Source: Bathymodiolus thermophilus thioautotrophic gill symbiont (GTDB lineage Bacteria; Pseudomonadota; Gammaproteobacteria; PS1; Pseudothioglobaceae). Taken from it: a stretch of 64,000 bases of DNA. The position numbers and the translations under genes were made by a program. Within the stretch, counting starts at the first letter, position 1; each line of letters opens with the position of its first letter. The notes under the pieces were generated by a model. The model was not told the origin of the DNA and did no database searches. It was given only the letters and a program-made list of their open reading frames with translations. Location: contig NZ_CP024634.1 of assembly GCF_003711265.1 (NCBI RefSeq), forward strand, positions 1,674,001 to 1,738,000, read 5' to 3'. Positions 9,365 through 18,136 of the stretch are shown here, one piece after another.

Positions 9365-9544
9365 TTATTTGTTTTTAATTAATTGTTCAAGGTGTCGGGC
9401 AATAATATCAACTTCCAAATTGACCGCATCGCCTACCGTCAACTGCCCTAATGTCGTTACACTTAGCGTATGTGGCACGATATTAATGTCAAAATCATTT
9501 TCTTCAATACGGTTTACCGTCAAACTAACGCCATTCACGGTAAT
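9365..9544 (-). pseudogene. ribE: Riboflavin synthase, C-terminal fragment
   Basis: Only the last ~59 codons of ribE remain ([19 protein letters not shown] to the LIKNK end). At 9545 the sequence jumps to murG-derived DNA, so start, first lumazine-binding repeat and half of the second are missing. The intact gene is at 16451. Confidence 0.9.
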
Positions 9545-10508
9545 AATAATGGCAGGTGGCACGGGCGGGCATATTTTTCCCGCTTTGGCAATTGCCAAAG
9601 CACTCAAATCCCACTCGGTTAATGTTGAGTGGCTTGGCTCAAAACACGGTATGGAAAATACACTGGCGCCCAAACTCCACAGCGTTAATGCCGTTGGATT
9701 GCGTGGCAAAAGTGCACTCACGCTGATTAAAGCCCCCTTCTCATTGTCGCTTGCTGTTTTACAAACCTTGCGTGTATTTTTCAAAGTTAAACCTAGTGCA
9801 GTATTGGGCATGGGTGGCTTTGCCTCAGGCATTGGTGGCTTGGTTGCTTGGGTTTTGCGCATTCCCTTGATTATTCATGAACAAAACTCAATCCCCGGCA
9901 CCACCAATAAAATGCTATCCAGAATTGCCACCCAAACTTTTCAAGCATTTGATGGTGCATTTGACAATGCTATCACCACTGGTAATCCTGTATTATTTAA
10001 ACCTAAAGAAAATCGCAACAACCACAAAAAACTCAACTTATTGATTGTTGGTGGTAGTCTTGGATCTAAGCCTATCAATGATATTGTCAGTCAATTAAAT
10101 ATCGATATTGAAATTTGGCATCAAACGGGTAAACAACACTTAGACAATGTTAAAGCCCAATATGCAAACAAAAATGCAAAGATAACGGCATTTATTGATG
10201 ATATGGCAGATGCTTACGCATGGGCAGATGTGGTTTTGTGTCGTGCTGGCGCAATGACAGTGTCGGAATTAATGCTTTCAGCCAAACCCAGTATTTTAAT
10301 TCCCTTGCCTCATGCGATTGACAATCATCAATTTTATAATGCCAAAATTTTAGCCGATAACAACGCTGGTATTTTGATTGAACAAAAGGCATTAAGCATT
10401 GAATTGTTAACCTCAACACTAACAGCATTCAACACTGAAAAACTCAATATCATGAGTAAAAATGCAAAAAAAACTCGCCAAACCCAATGCGACAAAAGTG
10501 ATTGGTAA
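9545..10508 (+). pseudogene. murG: Decayed copy of murG
   Basis: Near-identical to the functional murG at 21983 but without its first few codons: the join with ribE falls just before [18 protein letters not shown]. Further damage is a 12-bp in-frame loss between MENTLAPK and LHSVNAV (the intact gene has HNIK there) and one extra A in a poly-A tract near 10465 that shifts the last codons. An in-frame ATG at 9549 would allow translation, but the end is abnormal. I regard it as non-functional. Confidence 0.85.
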
Positions 10509-10516
10509 TTATTTAG

Positions 10517-10640
10517 AGAGCTTTGTATAAATATGAATAATCATCAAAAATCCTCGTTTCACCCACTTGGTAATTTTTAGATTAGTTTAGATGGGTGTTA
10601 CTTTATCAGGTTGATGGGTTGATTTATACAAGAGTCTCTT
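10517..10640. mobile_element. Degenerate family A mini-element
   Basis: GAGCTTTGTATAAATATGAATAATCATC followed by CACCCACTTGGTAATTTTT matches one end of the family A element; the far end (GATTTATACAAGAGTCTC) is diverged. It separates the murG and bioB copies. Confidence 0.65.
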
Positions 10641-10679
10641 GTTGTTTTGAATTGTTTTTTCGGAGAATTAAATTGTATG

Positions 10680-10707
10680 AAAAACTGTTGACTTTTGTAC
10701 AGTTTTT
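10680..10707. terminator. Hairpin with T-run upstream of the bioB copy
   Basis: AAAAACTGT, a 10-base loop and ACAGTTTTT form a perfect 9-bp stem ending in T residues. It could act as a terminator in either direction or as an operator. It is not present upstream of the intact bioB. Confidence 0.4.
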
Positions 10708-10756
10708 TATATTTAAAAGACTGTAAAATTGCCACACTTATTTGATGAGGTAACTT

Positions 10757-11697
10757 ATGAAGGAATTAAGAAACGATTGGATGCTAACAGAAGTTGAGGA
10801 TTTATTTACGCTGCCTTTCAACGATTTATTGTTTCAAGCGCATACGATTCATAGAGAAAACTTCAATCCAAATCAGGTTCAAGTAAGTTCTTTGTTAAGC
10901 ATTAAAACGGGCGCTTGCCCAGAAGATTGTTCGTATTGCTCGCAGAGTTCTAAATACGACACGGGTTTAGAGCGGGAAAAGTTAATGGAAATTGATGTGG
11001 TACTCGAGCAAGCACAAGAAGCAAAAAACAAAGGAGCGACGCGTTTTTGCATGGGTGCTGCTTGGCGTAATCCAACTGACAAAAGTTTGGACAAAGTTAT
11101 TCCCATGATTCAAGGTGTAAAGGCCATGGGTATGGAAACTTGTGTTACTTTAGGAATGCTGACGCAAGCACAAGCATTTACCTTAAAAGAAGCGGGGTTA
11201 GATTATTACAATCATAATATTGACACTTCGAAGGAAAACTACTCAAATGTAATTACCACACGCAATTTTCAAGACCGATTAGACACTTTGGAGTCTGTGC
11301 AAAATGCTGATATTCATGTATGTAGTGGCGGCATCTTGGGCTTGCCGATAGGGCGTCCATGTTGCGTTCGTTAGCGAATTTAGCACAACATCCAGATAGT
11401 GTGCCACTTAATCTTTTGGTGCCAATTCCTGGCACCCCATTTGAGAAAGTTGCACCACCAACGGAAAGTGAATTTGTCCGCACCATTGCAGTAGCACGCA
11501 TTATGATGCCAAAATCAGTGGTATGTTTATCAGCAGGGCGCACCGAGATGAGCGAAGCAATGCAAGCTCTGTGTTTTTTTACGGGCACCAATTCTATTTT
11601 TTATGGAGAGCAATTATTAACAACAGACAATCCAGATACCAATACCGACCACATTCTATTTGAAAGATTGGGTATTAACCAAGCATCTTTGACATAA
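10757..11697 (+). pseudogene. bioB: Decayed copy of biotin synthase
   Basis: About 95% identical in protein to the intact bioB at 22997, including the [12 protein letters not shown] radical-SAM cluster motif and part of the upstream region. Near 11340 a short deletion of about 13 bp removes the GEGQ segment after GILGL and shifts the frame, giving a stop at 11373; the rest (from [14 protein letters not shown]) continues in another frame to 11697. It also carries several substitutions, so it is older than the nusB-rib repeat. Orientation relative to murG differs from the intact locus. Confidence 0.88.
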
Positions 11698-11719
11698 GAG
11701 CGTCCCAATCTAAATATAG

Positions 11720-11874
11720 ACCACCTCCAAAAACCCCAATACAATTTATGAAAAATATAAAACGGCACCTTTTTCATTCAAAAATTCATCAAATAGCAGG
11801 CTGTTCTCCTCATTTTTGGCTAAAAAATGCACTATTTTCTAACCCTCCTAAATTACGGGGTTTCTGGAGGTACC
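11720..11874. mobile_element. Possible mini-element (inverted ends ACCACCTCCAAAAACCCC / GGGGTTTCTGGAGGTACC)
   Basis: The two ends match at about 15 of 18 positions and enclose ~120 bp. The right end motif TTTCTGGAGGTGTCC recurs at 59024, just after a family A element. The segment supplies the odd first ~40 codons of the following reading frame, suggesting insertion upstream of or into that gene. Confidence 0.45.
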
Positions 11875-13580
11875 CAGTTTATTTTTGTATTACGGGCAAC
11901 TTTACTCGTATAGCGTTATTAACAGTGTTATCTGTTATTTTTTTAATAACTAATGTTTATGCTAATAATGTCAATTTAGCTTTTGGAAAATTTGCTACCC
12001 AGTCTAGCACATATCCACATTACACCGATCCTCTTGCTTCAAAAGCCGTAGATGGTAACACAAGTGGCTATTTTTGGGATGCAAGTACTACGCATACCAA
12101 GAAACAACAAGGCGCTTGGTGGCAAGTTGATTTGGAGGAGATTCAAACCATTGGTCAGATTATTATTTACAATCGTACAGATTGCTGCAAAGGAAGGCTG
12201 AATAATTACAAGGTAATTGTTTCTACCGAAGAAAACTTTAATGCCATTACCTACGAACAAAAGTTTAGATCGATACCCAACCCTAAAATAGTTATTGATT
12301 TGGGTGTGAATGGCAAACAAGGTCGTTTTGTTAAAATCCAATTGCTAGGCAATAACTATTTATCTCTAGCAGAAGTACAAATAATAGCGACTGAAAACTC
12401 TTGTAATATAAAAAAGAAGATCAGGAGTTTTTCTGAAATTGATGTTTCTTCTATGTTCAATGATTTTAGCGGGCTACAAAATGCACCACTTTTCCCTAAC
12501 TTTTATGCCTTTGCTGCTATCAACGATGATGGGACAATTACAGCCTGGGGAGATGCAAGCAGTGGGGGATCTAATGCGCCTAGTGACAATGATTACATAA
12601 AAATTTATTCAAATATTAAAGCGTTTGCTGCTCTTAAATACGATGGCTCAATTATAGCTTGGGGAGATGTTGATTACGGAGGTTCAGACGCACCAATTGA
12701 CAATGGTTATATTAAAATTTATTCAAATGAGAATACTTTTGTTGCCATTAAAAATAACGGCTCAATAACTGCCTGGGGTAACGACGACTATGGAAAGGTA
12801 TCGGACGCACCAACAGGAAAGGGGTATCTTAAGGTTTATTCAAATTCATATGCCTTTGCTGCTATTAAGAATGATGGTTCAATTACCGTTTGGGGTAAAT
12901 CGTATTTCGGGGGGTTAAACGCACCAACAGACAGTGGTTACATAAATATTTATTCAACTGATGGCGCATTTGCCGCTCTCAAGTCCGATGGCTCAATTTC
13001 AGTTTGGGGCTCCGGAATAATTGATAAACACCTGCCAACTGACAGCGGTTACATTAAAATTTACTCAAATCATGTCGCCTTTGTTGCTCTTCATATTGAT
13101 GGCTCAATAAAGGTTTTTACGGGGAGTTGGGCTGGTTTTCATGAAAATTCAACTAACAATAATTATATTAAAATTTATTCAACTGAATTTGCTTTTGCCG
13201 CTCTCAAGACTGATGGCTCAATCAAAGTGTGGGGTGAAACAAGTTATGGAGGTGGAGCAGATGCACCAACAGACAGTGGTTACATAGATATTTATTCAAC
13301 TGGCGGTGCATTTGCTGCCATTAAGCCCGATGGGTCAATAAAAGCGTGGGGCTGTTCAGTTTGCGGCGGACTTCATGCGCCAAAAGATAATGGTTATATT
13401 AAAATTTATTCAACTGGCAGTGCATTTGCTGCCATTAAACTTGATGGTACAATTAGTTCTTGGGGTGGTTTAAATCATAAAGGGGCTAACGCTCCAGATG
13501 ACAAGGGTTATATTGATATTTACTCAACCATTGATGATTTTATCGCTATTAAACCTGATGGATCAACAAAAACCTGGTGA
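11748..13580 (+). CDS. Secreted discoidin (F5/8 type C)-like plus RCC1-like repeat protein
   Basis: 610 codons. Residues ~54-71 (RIALLTVLSVIFLITNVYA) form a signal peptide; the first ~50 residues are atypical and partly derive from a mini-element, so translation may really start later at a non-ATG codon. Residues ~73-215 resemble a galactose-binding discoidin/fucolectin domain (NLAFGKFATQSST, AVDGNTSGYFWDASTTHT, WWQVDLEEIQTIGQI, GRFVKIQLLG, LSLAEVQI). About ten repeats of ~37 aa follow, consensus YIKIYSxxxAFAAIKxDGSIxAWGxxxxGGxxAPTDxG, similar to RCC1-type propeller blades. The last repeat stops at STKTW, where others have a Gly, so the C-terminus is probably truncated. A surface carbohydrate-binding role is inferred. 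Confidence 0.7.
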   Translation: MKNIKRHLFHSKIHQIAGCSPHFWLKNALFSNPPKLRGFWRYPVYFCITGNFTRIALLTVLSVIFLITNVYANNVNLAFGKFATQSSTYPHYTDPLASKAVDGNTSGYFWDASTTHTKKQQGAWWQVDLEEIQTIGQIIIYNRTDCCKGRLNNYKVIVSTEENFNAITYEQKFRSIPNPKIVIDLGVNGKQGRFVKIQLLGNNYLSLAEVQIIATENSCNIKKKIRSFSEIDVSSMFNDFSGLQNAPLFPNFYAFAAINDDGTITAWGDASSGGSNAPSDNDYIKIYSNIKAFAALKYDGSIIAWGDVDYGGSDAPIDNGYIKIYSNENTFVAIKNNGSITAWGNDDYGKVSDAPTGKGYLKVYSNSYAFAAIKNDGSITVWGKSYFGGLNAPTDSGYINIYSTDGAFAALKSDGSISVWGSGIIDKHLPTDSGYIKIYSNHVAFVALHIDGSIKVFTGSWAGFHENSTNNNYIKIYSTEFAFAALKTDGSIKVWGETSYGGGADAPTDSGYIDIYSTGGAFAAIKPDGSIKAWGCSVCGGLHAPKDNGYIKIYSTGSAFAAIKLDGTISSWGGLNHKGANAPDDKGYIDIYSTIDDFIAIKPDGSTKTW

Positions 13581-13750
13581 TATAATTTTCAAAAAGAGTG
13601 TGTAAATTAAACTGTGTAAACCCACCTTTTACTCCCTAACTATTTCCCATATTTTCCCATAATATCATCAAAAAATACACATAGTTGAAGATAAATCTCA
13701 CTCCAGCTCCTAACTTTGGTTCTTTGCCATTTTTTCCTGTATTCTCTAAT

Positions 13751-13897
13751 CCAAATATAGAAATTGCAAACATAGTACTACCCCCTTCCCCATCTGTGTT
13801 TGCAAAAAAATTAGCCCCACCCATAGGTTCGGCGGCTGTTTTTTGTAAATGCAGATGGGGTAAGGGATGGTACCAGGTTTGTGATTTCTATTTTTGG
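13751..13897. repeat. Imperfect 147-bp palindrome
   Basis: Arms of about 65 bp (CCAAATATAGAAATTGCAAAC... and ...GTTTGTGATTTCTATTTTTGG, with CCCATCTG/CAGATGGG inside) pair at roughly three-quarters of positions around a short centre near 13826. Short open frames cross it on both strands but neither is recognisable. It joins the IS256 remnant directly. Confidence 0.6.
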
Positions 13898-14070
13898 ATT
13901 TGGGTAATAGCGTTTAAAGATTCTATTGGGTTAGTCGCGTATATTAGTGTTCTAACGCTCTGCGGATACTTAAAAAATGTTGATAATTCACCCCAGTGAT
14001 TATGGCATGATTTGGCAATGCTAGGGTATTTCTTATCCCAAATATGTTTAAACTCATTCAATGGAATCAA
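13888..14070 (-). pseudogene. IS256-family (mutator) transposase fragment
   Basis: About 50 residues of the C-terminal third: IWDKKYPSIAKSCHNHW, FFKYPQSVRTLIYATNPIESLNA, the classic mutator-family signature with its catalytic-region Glu (NPIESLN). The N-terminal DDE domain and the last ~50 residues are missing. It touches the palindrome on one side and the BFD-like gene on the other. Confidence 0.8.
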
Positions 14071-14294
14071 TCTTTTTGTTCTATTTTTTTAAATGCTTTA
14101 AAGTCTTTCAAACAGCATTGTTTTGAAGGATTGAGGTTTTTACAATGACAATAATTGTGCTTCGTTTGAAAAACCACAAATTCTTTTAAAATATGCGCTT
14201 TGTTTTGTTTTAAGGCTTCAAAATAAGCATGTTCACTAATGTTAAAGCAATAACACAGTAATTTTTTATCCATTTTTTCGTTGCAACAATTCAT
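14067..14294 (-). CDS. Small BFD-like [2Fe-2S]-binding protein
   Basis: About 75 aa from MNCCNEKMDKKLLCYCF; the frame is open further upstream but that part lies in the duplicated segment. Cysteines are arranged as CYC near the start and CHC...NPSKQCCLKDF near the end, matching the BFD-like [2Fe-2S] domain found in CopZ-type and ferredoxin-like proteins. Such domains pass electrons or iron/copper. The upstream region was replaced by the long repeat, so its native promoter is probably lost. The end overlaps the IS256 fragment. Confidence 0.6.
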   Translation of the reverse strand: MNCCNEKMDKKLLCYCFNISEHAYFEALKQNKAHILKEFVVFQTKHNYCHCKNLNPSKQCCLKDFKAFKKIEQKD

Positions 14295-14295
14295 T

Positions 14296-14433
14296 TTATA
14301 TTGCAGTTTTGGGATGATACACCCCTTGAAAGGCAATTCTTTCGGCATCTTTGCCATAACTGTACATTGTTTTAAGCACAAAGAAACTACTTAAAAACAA
14401 TACGCTTGCGATGATGATGACAATTTTTTTCAT
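14296..14433 (-). pseudogene. Small N-anchored protein, second copy, truncated
   Basis: Starts with the same MKKIVIIIASVLFLSSFFV anchor as 7189-7347 and ends two codons after VYHPKT, at the repeat boundary. Confidence 0.45.
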
Positions 14434-14861
14434 TTTGAGGCCTCTATTTCAATTTTTCTAAGGGACTGGGCTAACTTGTCTAACGAAGCGTTAACAAGTT
14501 TAAATGCACCTTCTGCACCGTATAATTTGGCAACTTCAAGCGCCTCGTTAATAACAACTTTATAAGGCACTTCAATGCTGTTTTGAAGTTCATATGCCCC
14601 TAGATACAGCACTGCTTGTTCCACAGTACCCAGTTCATTCGCCTCTCTACTGATGGTGGGGGCAATGAGCGCATCTAATTCGGTGCGGTTTTTAAGGATG
14701 TTAATGAACAAGTTGGAAAAAAAGGCTTTTGAAATTTTGCCAGACTTTTGATTTAAAAATTGTTGTTCAATTTTTAATACTTCGCCACCTGATACTATAT
14801 ATTGATATAGTGCTTGTACCACACGCTCTCTGGAGCGATGTTTAGGGGTTGTGAATGTCAT
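14430..14861 (-). CDS. nusB: Transcription antitermination factor NusB (copy 2)
   Basis: 143 aa, identical in sequence to the copy at 7344. It closes the yihY-ribE-ribB-ribH-nusB run of same-strand genes, one base after the ribH stop. Because this cluster has the only complete ribE, it is the likelier source of the pair. Two identical nusB copies could raise dosage, although the copy at 7344 lacks the native promoter upstream of ribE. Confidence 0.9.
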   Translation of the reverse strand: MTFTTPKHRSRERVVQALYQYIVSGGEVLKIEQQFLNQKSGKISKAFFSNLFINILKNRTELDALIAPTISREANELGTVEQAVLYLGAYELQNSIEVPYKVVINEALEVAKLYGAEGAFKLVNASLDKLAQSLRKIEIEASK

Positions 14862-14862
14862 A

Positions 14863-15402
14863 TTAATGCGTTTTACCAAGTAAATACAGCATTTCAACCA
14901 TTGCCATGGCTGCCTCTTCGCCTTTGTTGCCTTTGTAGCCACCTGCTCTGCCAATGGTTTGCTCCATATTGTTGGTAGTCAGCACGCCAAAAGTGGTGGG
15001 GATTTCATATTGATAAGACACATCGGCAACCCCACGAGCGCATTCGTTACACACAAAATCAAAATGTGGGGTTTCGCCATTAATGACTGCTCCCAGAGTA
15101 ACAATGCCATCATAAGGGCGAATACCATCATAATAACCCTTTATACGCCGCATTTCTTTTCCTTCTTTGGCTACTTGCTTGTTCAATGTGGCTATTCGTT
15201 TAGCCATTAATGGGATTTCAAACGCACCTGGTACATAAAAAACATTAACATTGTTTTTGTCAATACCGTATTTTTCTAGAATATTGTATGCACCAGCCAG
15301 TAATTTATCACCAATCTCTTGATAAAAATAACCAACAATGATGGCAATTTTTTTATTTATTAAAAAATCTTCATTTGCGTCTTTGTTAAACTTAAATTCC
15401 AT
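14863..15402 (-). CDS. ribH: 6,7-dimethyl-8-ribityllumazine synthase (copy 2)
   Basis: 179 aa, identical to copy 1 (7777). Lies 5 bp after ribB in the complete riboflavin cluster. Lumazine synthase products feed directly into riboflavin synthase encoded by ribE two genes upstream. All active-site motifs are intact (PGAFEIP, GAVINGETPHFDFV, TTFGVLTT). Confidence 0.93.
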   Translation of the reverse strand: MEFKFNKDANEDFLINKKIAIIVGYFYQEIGDKLLAGAYNILEKYGIDKNNVNVFYVPGAFEIPLMAKRIATLNKQVAKEGKEMRRIKGYYDGIRPYDGIVTLGAVINGETPHFDFVCNECARGVADVSYQYEIPTTFGVLTTNNMEQTIGRAGGYKGNKGEEAAMAMVEMLYLLGKTH

Positions 15403-15407
15403 ATCGC

Positions 15408-16445
15408 CTACTTTTTATTTGTAATATATTCAGTTACTTCTAAGCCAAAGCCTTTGATAGCATTCAGTTTTCTTGGACTGCCCAAAATACGCATTTTACT
15501 CACACCCAAATCGGACAAAATTTGCGCGCCAACCCCATAAGTTTTAACATCGTTACTGCTTTCAGTTGAACGAATTAACAAAAACACACCACTGTCTTCT
15601 TTGCTAATATATGCCAGTGCATCGTTAACCCCCAAAGAATCACTGCTTTCTTGCAAAACATCGGTAAATACATTTTCCATGTGTACACGCACGCAAACAG
15701 GGGTGTCTTTATCAATATCGCCCTTAACTAAGGCAGTGTGTGTTTGCTGATGAATGCTATCCAAAAACGACACCAATGTGAAATCACCATATTTGGTGCT
15801 AAATGGACGCTCATCCACCCGCTCAATAGTTTTTTCATTTTCAATTCGATAAGAAATTAAATCTTCAATCGTACCCCACTTAATATTATGCTTTTGCGCA
15901 AACAACTCTAAATCGTCACGGCGTGCCATTGAGCCATCTTCATTTAAAATCTCAACAATCACAGAGGCAGGCTCCAAACCCGCAAGGCGTGCCAAATCAC
16001 ATCCCGCTTCAGTATGACCCGGACGAATCAACACGCCACCCGGTTGTGCCATTAATGGAAAAATATGCCCCGGTTGCACAATATCGCTAGACTTGGCATT
16101 TGGTGCAACCGCATCCAAGACTGTTTTGGCTCTATCTGCGGCAGAAATGCCCGTGGTTACACCCTCTACCGCTTCAATTGAAACAGTAAAATTTGTGCCA
16201 TTTGCATCGTTATTTTGCGCCACCATTAAAGGCAAATTAAGACGCTGGCAACGCTCCTGCGTTAGTGTCAAACAAATCAACCCTCTGCCATAGGTCGCCA
16301 TAAAGTTAATGTCTTCTTTGGTAACAGTGGCAGCAGGAATAATCAAATCACCTTCATTTTCACGGTCTTCATCGTCCAGCAAAATAATCATTTTGCCTTG
16401 CTTGTAATCTTCTAATATCGCTTCAATGCTAGCTTTAGTCTTCAT
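15408..16445 (-). CDS. ribB: RibB with degenerate RibA-like domain (copy 2)
   Basis: 345 aa, identical to copy 1 (8322). Complete dihydroxybutanone phosphate synthase domain; RibA-like half without the zinc cysteines. It starts 5 bp after the ribE stop, so ribE-ribB-ribH-nusB are probably cotranscribed. No FMN riboswitch-like leader is visible: only 38 bp separate ribE from yihY. Confidence 0.9.
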   Translation of the reverse strand: MKTKASIEAILEDYKQGKMIILLDDEDRENEGDLIIPAATVTKEDINFMATYGRGLICLTLTQERCQRLNLPLMVAQNNDANGTNFTVSIEAVEGVTTGISAADRAKTVLDAVAPNAKSSDIVQPGHIFPLMAQPGGVLIRPGHTEAGCDLARLAGLEPASVIVEILNEDGSMARRDDLELFAQKHNIKWGTIEDLISYRIENEKTIERVDERPFSTKYGDFTLVSFLDSIHQQTHTALVKGDIDKDTPVCVRVHMENVFTDVLQESSDSLGVNDALAYISKEDSGVFLLIRSTESSNDVKTYGVGAQILSDLGVSKMRILGSPRKLNAIKGFGLEVTEYITNKK

Positions 16446-16450
16446 TTTTA

Positions 16451-17044
16451 TTATTTGTTTTTAATTAATTGTTCAAGGTGTCGGGCAATAATATCAACTT
16501 CCAAATTGACCGCATCGCCTACCGTCAACTGCCCTAATGTCGTTACACTTAGCGTATGTGGCACGATATTAATGTCAAAATCATTTTCTTCAATACGGTT
16601 TACCGTCAAACTAACGCCATTCACGGTAATTGAGCCTTTTTTAGCAATATATTTTACCAAAGACTGCGGCACATTGATTTCAAAACGCACTGACTTTCCT
16701 TCGATAATCTTGCCCACCACTTTACCCTGTCCATCCACATGCCCACTGACCAAATGCCCATCAATACCTTGGTTTAATCTTAACGCCTTTTCAAGATTAA
16801 CAACATTACCCACCGATAGAGCGCCAAAAATAGAGCAATTTAGCGTTTCCTGCGACACATCTGCGATAAAACCATTGCTACTGACTTTAATTGCCGTTAA
16901 ACACACGCCACTTACCGCAATACTATCGCCGATTTCAACAGTGGAAAAATCCAAGGCATCTGATGTAAAGCCAAACACCGCACCTTTTTCATGCAGGGTT
17001 TTACCTTTGATTTGACCAATGGCCTGAATAATGCCTGTAAACAT
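16451..17044 (-). CDS. ribE: Riboflavin synthase, alpha subunit
   Basis: 197 aa starting [14 protein letters not shown], the family signature. Two tandem lumazine-binding repeats (about 1-97 and 98-190) are seen, with SGVCLTA in the first and NGVSLTV in the second, plus HLVSGHVDG between. It dismutates two lumazines into riboflavin plus the pyrimidine precursor. It heads the rib cluster. The last ~59 codons also exist as the fragment at 9365. Confidence 0.95.
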   Translation of the reverse strand: MFTGIIQAIGQIKGKTLHEKGAVFGFTSDALDFSTVEIGDSIAVSGVCLTAIKVSSNGFIADVSQETLNCSIFGALSVGNVVNLEKALRLNQGIDGHLVSGHVDGQGKVVGKIIEGKSVRFEINVPQSLVKYIAKKGSITVNGVSLTVNRIEENDFDINIVPHTLSVTTLGQLTVGDAVNLEVDIIARHLEQLIKNK

Positions 17045-17082
17045 AAAAAATTGATGTTTTTTATAAGTGCGTTGATTTTACG

Positions 17083-17859
17083 CTATTTACTTTCAAGACA
17101 ATAACAAAAACTGGCACCCAATAACACAATTATCCACGCCAAATAAATCCACAATATTAACAACATCAAAACAGACAATGTGCCATAAATTAACTCATAA
17201 ACGGAAAAATATTGAATATAAACAAACAAAGCATATTTAATTATTTCCAAACCAAGCGTTGCAATCACACCAGCCTTAAAGGCATTAATAAATCGCACTT
17301 TTTTCAACGGAGTGGCGTAATACAAAATCGAAAATCCCAGACTGGACAAACCCAATGTTACCAAAATAGTCATATACGGCGCCACAGACAATTGATTAAA
17401 AAATGTCAACGCCATCACCAAAGAACTCACAAGCAACGAAGCCCCAACAAGAATTGGCCCAATAAATAAAACCAACATATAAGACACCAAACTCTGCACC
17501 CAATGACGACGATGCTCATCGTGCCAAATTAAATTAATTCGTTTGTCAATTGCAGACAATAAAAAAATCACCGTCGTTAATAAAAACACAAAAGTAAAAC
17601 CCTTTAATTCTTGCGCATGAGCAACAAACTGTTGCACATAATTTTCCACTACCCCTTGATTCTTTGGCAAAAGTTGAGTGAACAAAAATTGCTCCAAATA
17701 CTGTTGCAATTCCAAAAAATAAGGCGAAAGAGAAAACACACTCAACCCCACCGCCAATCCCGGCACAATCGCAAACAAAGTAGAAAACGACAATATTGCC
17801 GCAGAATCAAAGCCATCTCTGTCAATGAAGCGATTAATTGTTTGTTTTATGATTGTCAT
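17083..17859 (-). CDS. yihY: YihY/BrkB-family inner-membrane protein
   Basis: 258 aa with about six transmembrane helices. DRDGFDSAAILSFSTLFAIVPG near the N-terminus and GTLSVLMLLILWIYLAWIIVLLGA near the C-terminus are typical of the YihY/UPF0761 family (once misnamed RNase BN). The function is not established. It lies 38 bp upstream of ribE in the same direction and may share its transcript. The family is often near 290 aa, so this is a slightly short member. Confidence 0.85.
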   Translation of the reverse strand: MTIIKQTINRFIDRDGFDSAAILSFSTLFAIVPGLAVGLSVFSLSPYFLELQQYLEQFLFTQLLPKNQGVVENYVQQFVAHAQELKGFTFVFLLTTVIFLLSAIDKRINLIWHDEHRRHWVQSLVSYMLVLFIGPILVGASLLVSSLVMALTFFNQLSVAPYMTILVTLGLSSLGFSILYYATPLKKVRFINAFKAGVIATLGLEIIKYALFVYIQYFSVYELIYGTLSVLMLLILWIYLAWIIVLLGASFCYCLESK

Positions 17860-17905
17860 TCGGTAAGTCCATAAATTTTAAGTCTTAAATGTTCAAAAGC
17901 CGCAA

Positions 17906-18080
17906 TCATAATTCAGAAATAATTTTAAAATAAAGGTCTTGTTCATAAAGGTGTAACGCCTCTTCTTGAACAAAATAAAAAATATACCCATCAATAATGC
18001 TTGCATCTTCAGAAACATAACTGCCATCTTTATTTATTAAATCTTGATTTAATTTATTTGCTCTGATTTTTTTTGTTTAG
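17906..18080 (-). pseudogene. C-terminal gene remnant, unknown protein
   Basis: About 55 sense codons without a start: NQDLINKDGSYVSEDASI, DGYIFYFVQEEALHLYEQ, then FKIISEL and a stop at 17906. Composition looks coding, but an in-frame stop just upstream cuts it off. I do not recognise the family. The rest of 17860-18136 shows nothing else. Confidence 0.35.
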
Positions 18081-18136
18081 TTTAATAGGTTTGAAATAAG
18101 AGAAATTAAATTATTGGGGTTTTATAATTGTCTGTG

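Larger units (their letters stand above)
7220..9544. repeat. Long direct repeat, copy 1 (nusB-ribH-ribB-ribE')
   Basis: 2,325 bp matching 14306-16630 at a constant offset of 7,086. All proteins encoded inside are identical between copies and I saw no base difference while reading. The left edge lies inside a small membrane-protein gene and the right edge inside ribE. In this copy ribE runs directly into a murG fragment, so this is the derived, incomplete copy. Confidence 0.93.
14306..16630. repeat. Long direct repeat, copy 2
   Basis: Same 2,325 bp as 7220-9544. Here ribE is complete beyond the repeat edge, so this copy is in the ancestral context at least on that side. Confidence 0.93.

Noticed and set aside
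13685-13999. 104-codon frame on the plus strand
   Set aside because: It reads through the palindrome and the antisense of the IS256 fragment; no recognisable domain.
17045-17082. FMN riboswitch before ribE
   Set aside because: Only 38 bp between yihY and ribE; none of the conserved RFN-element blocks is present.
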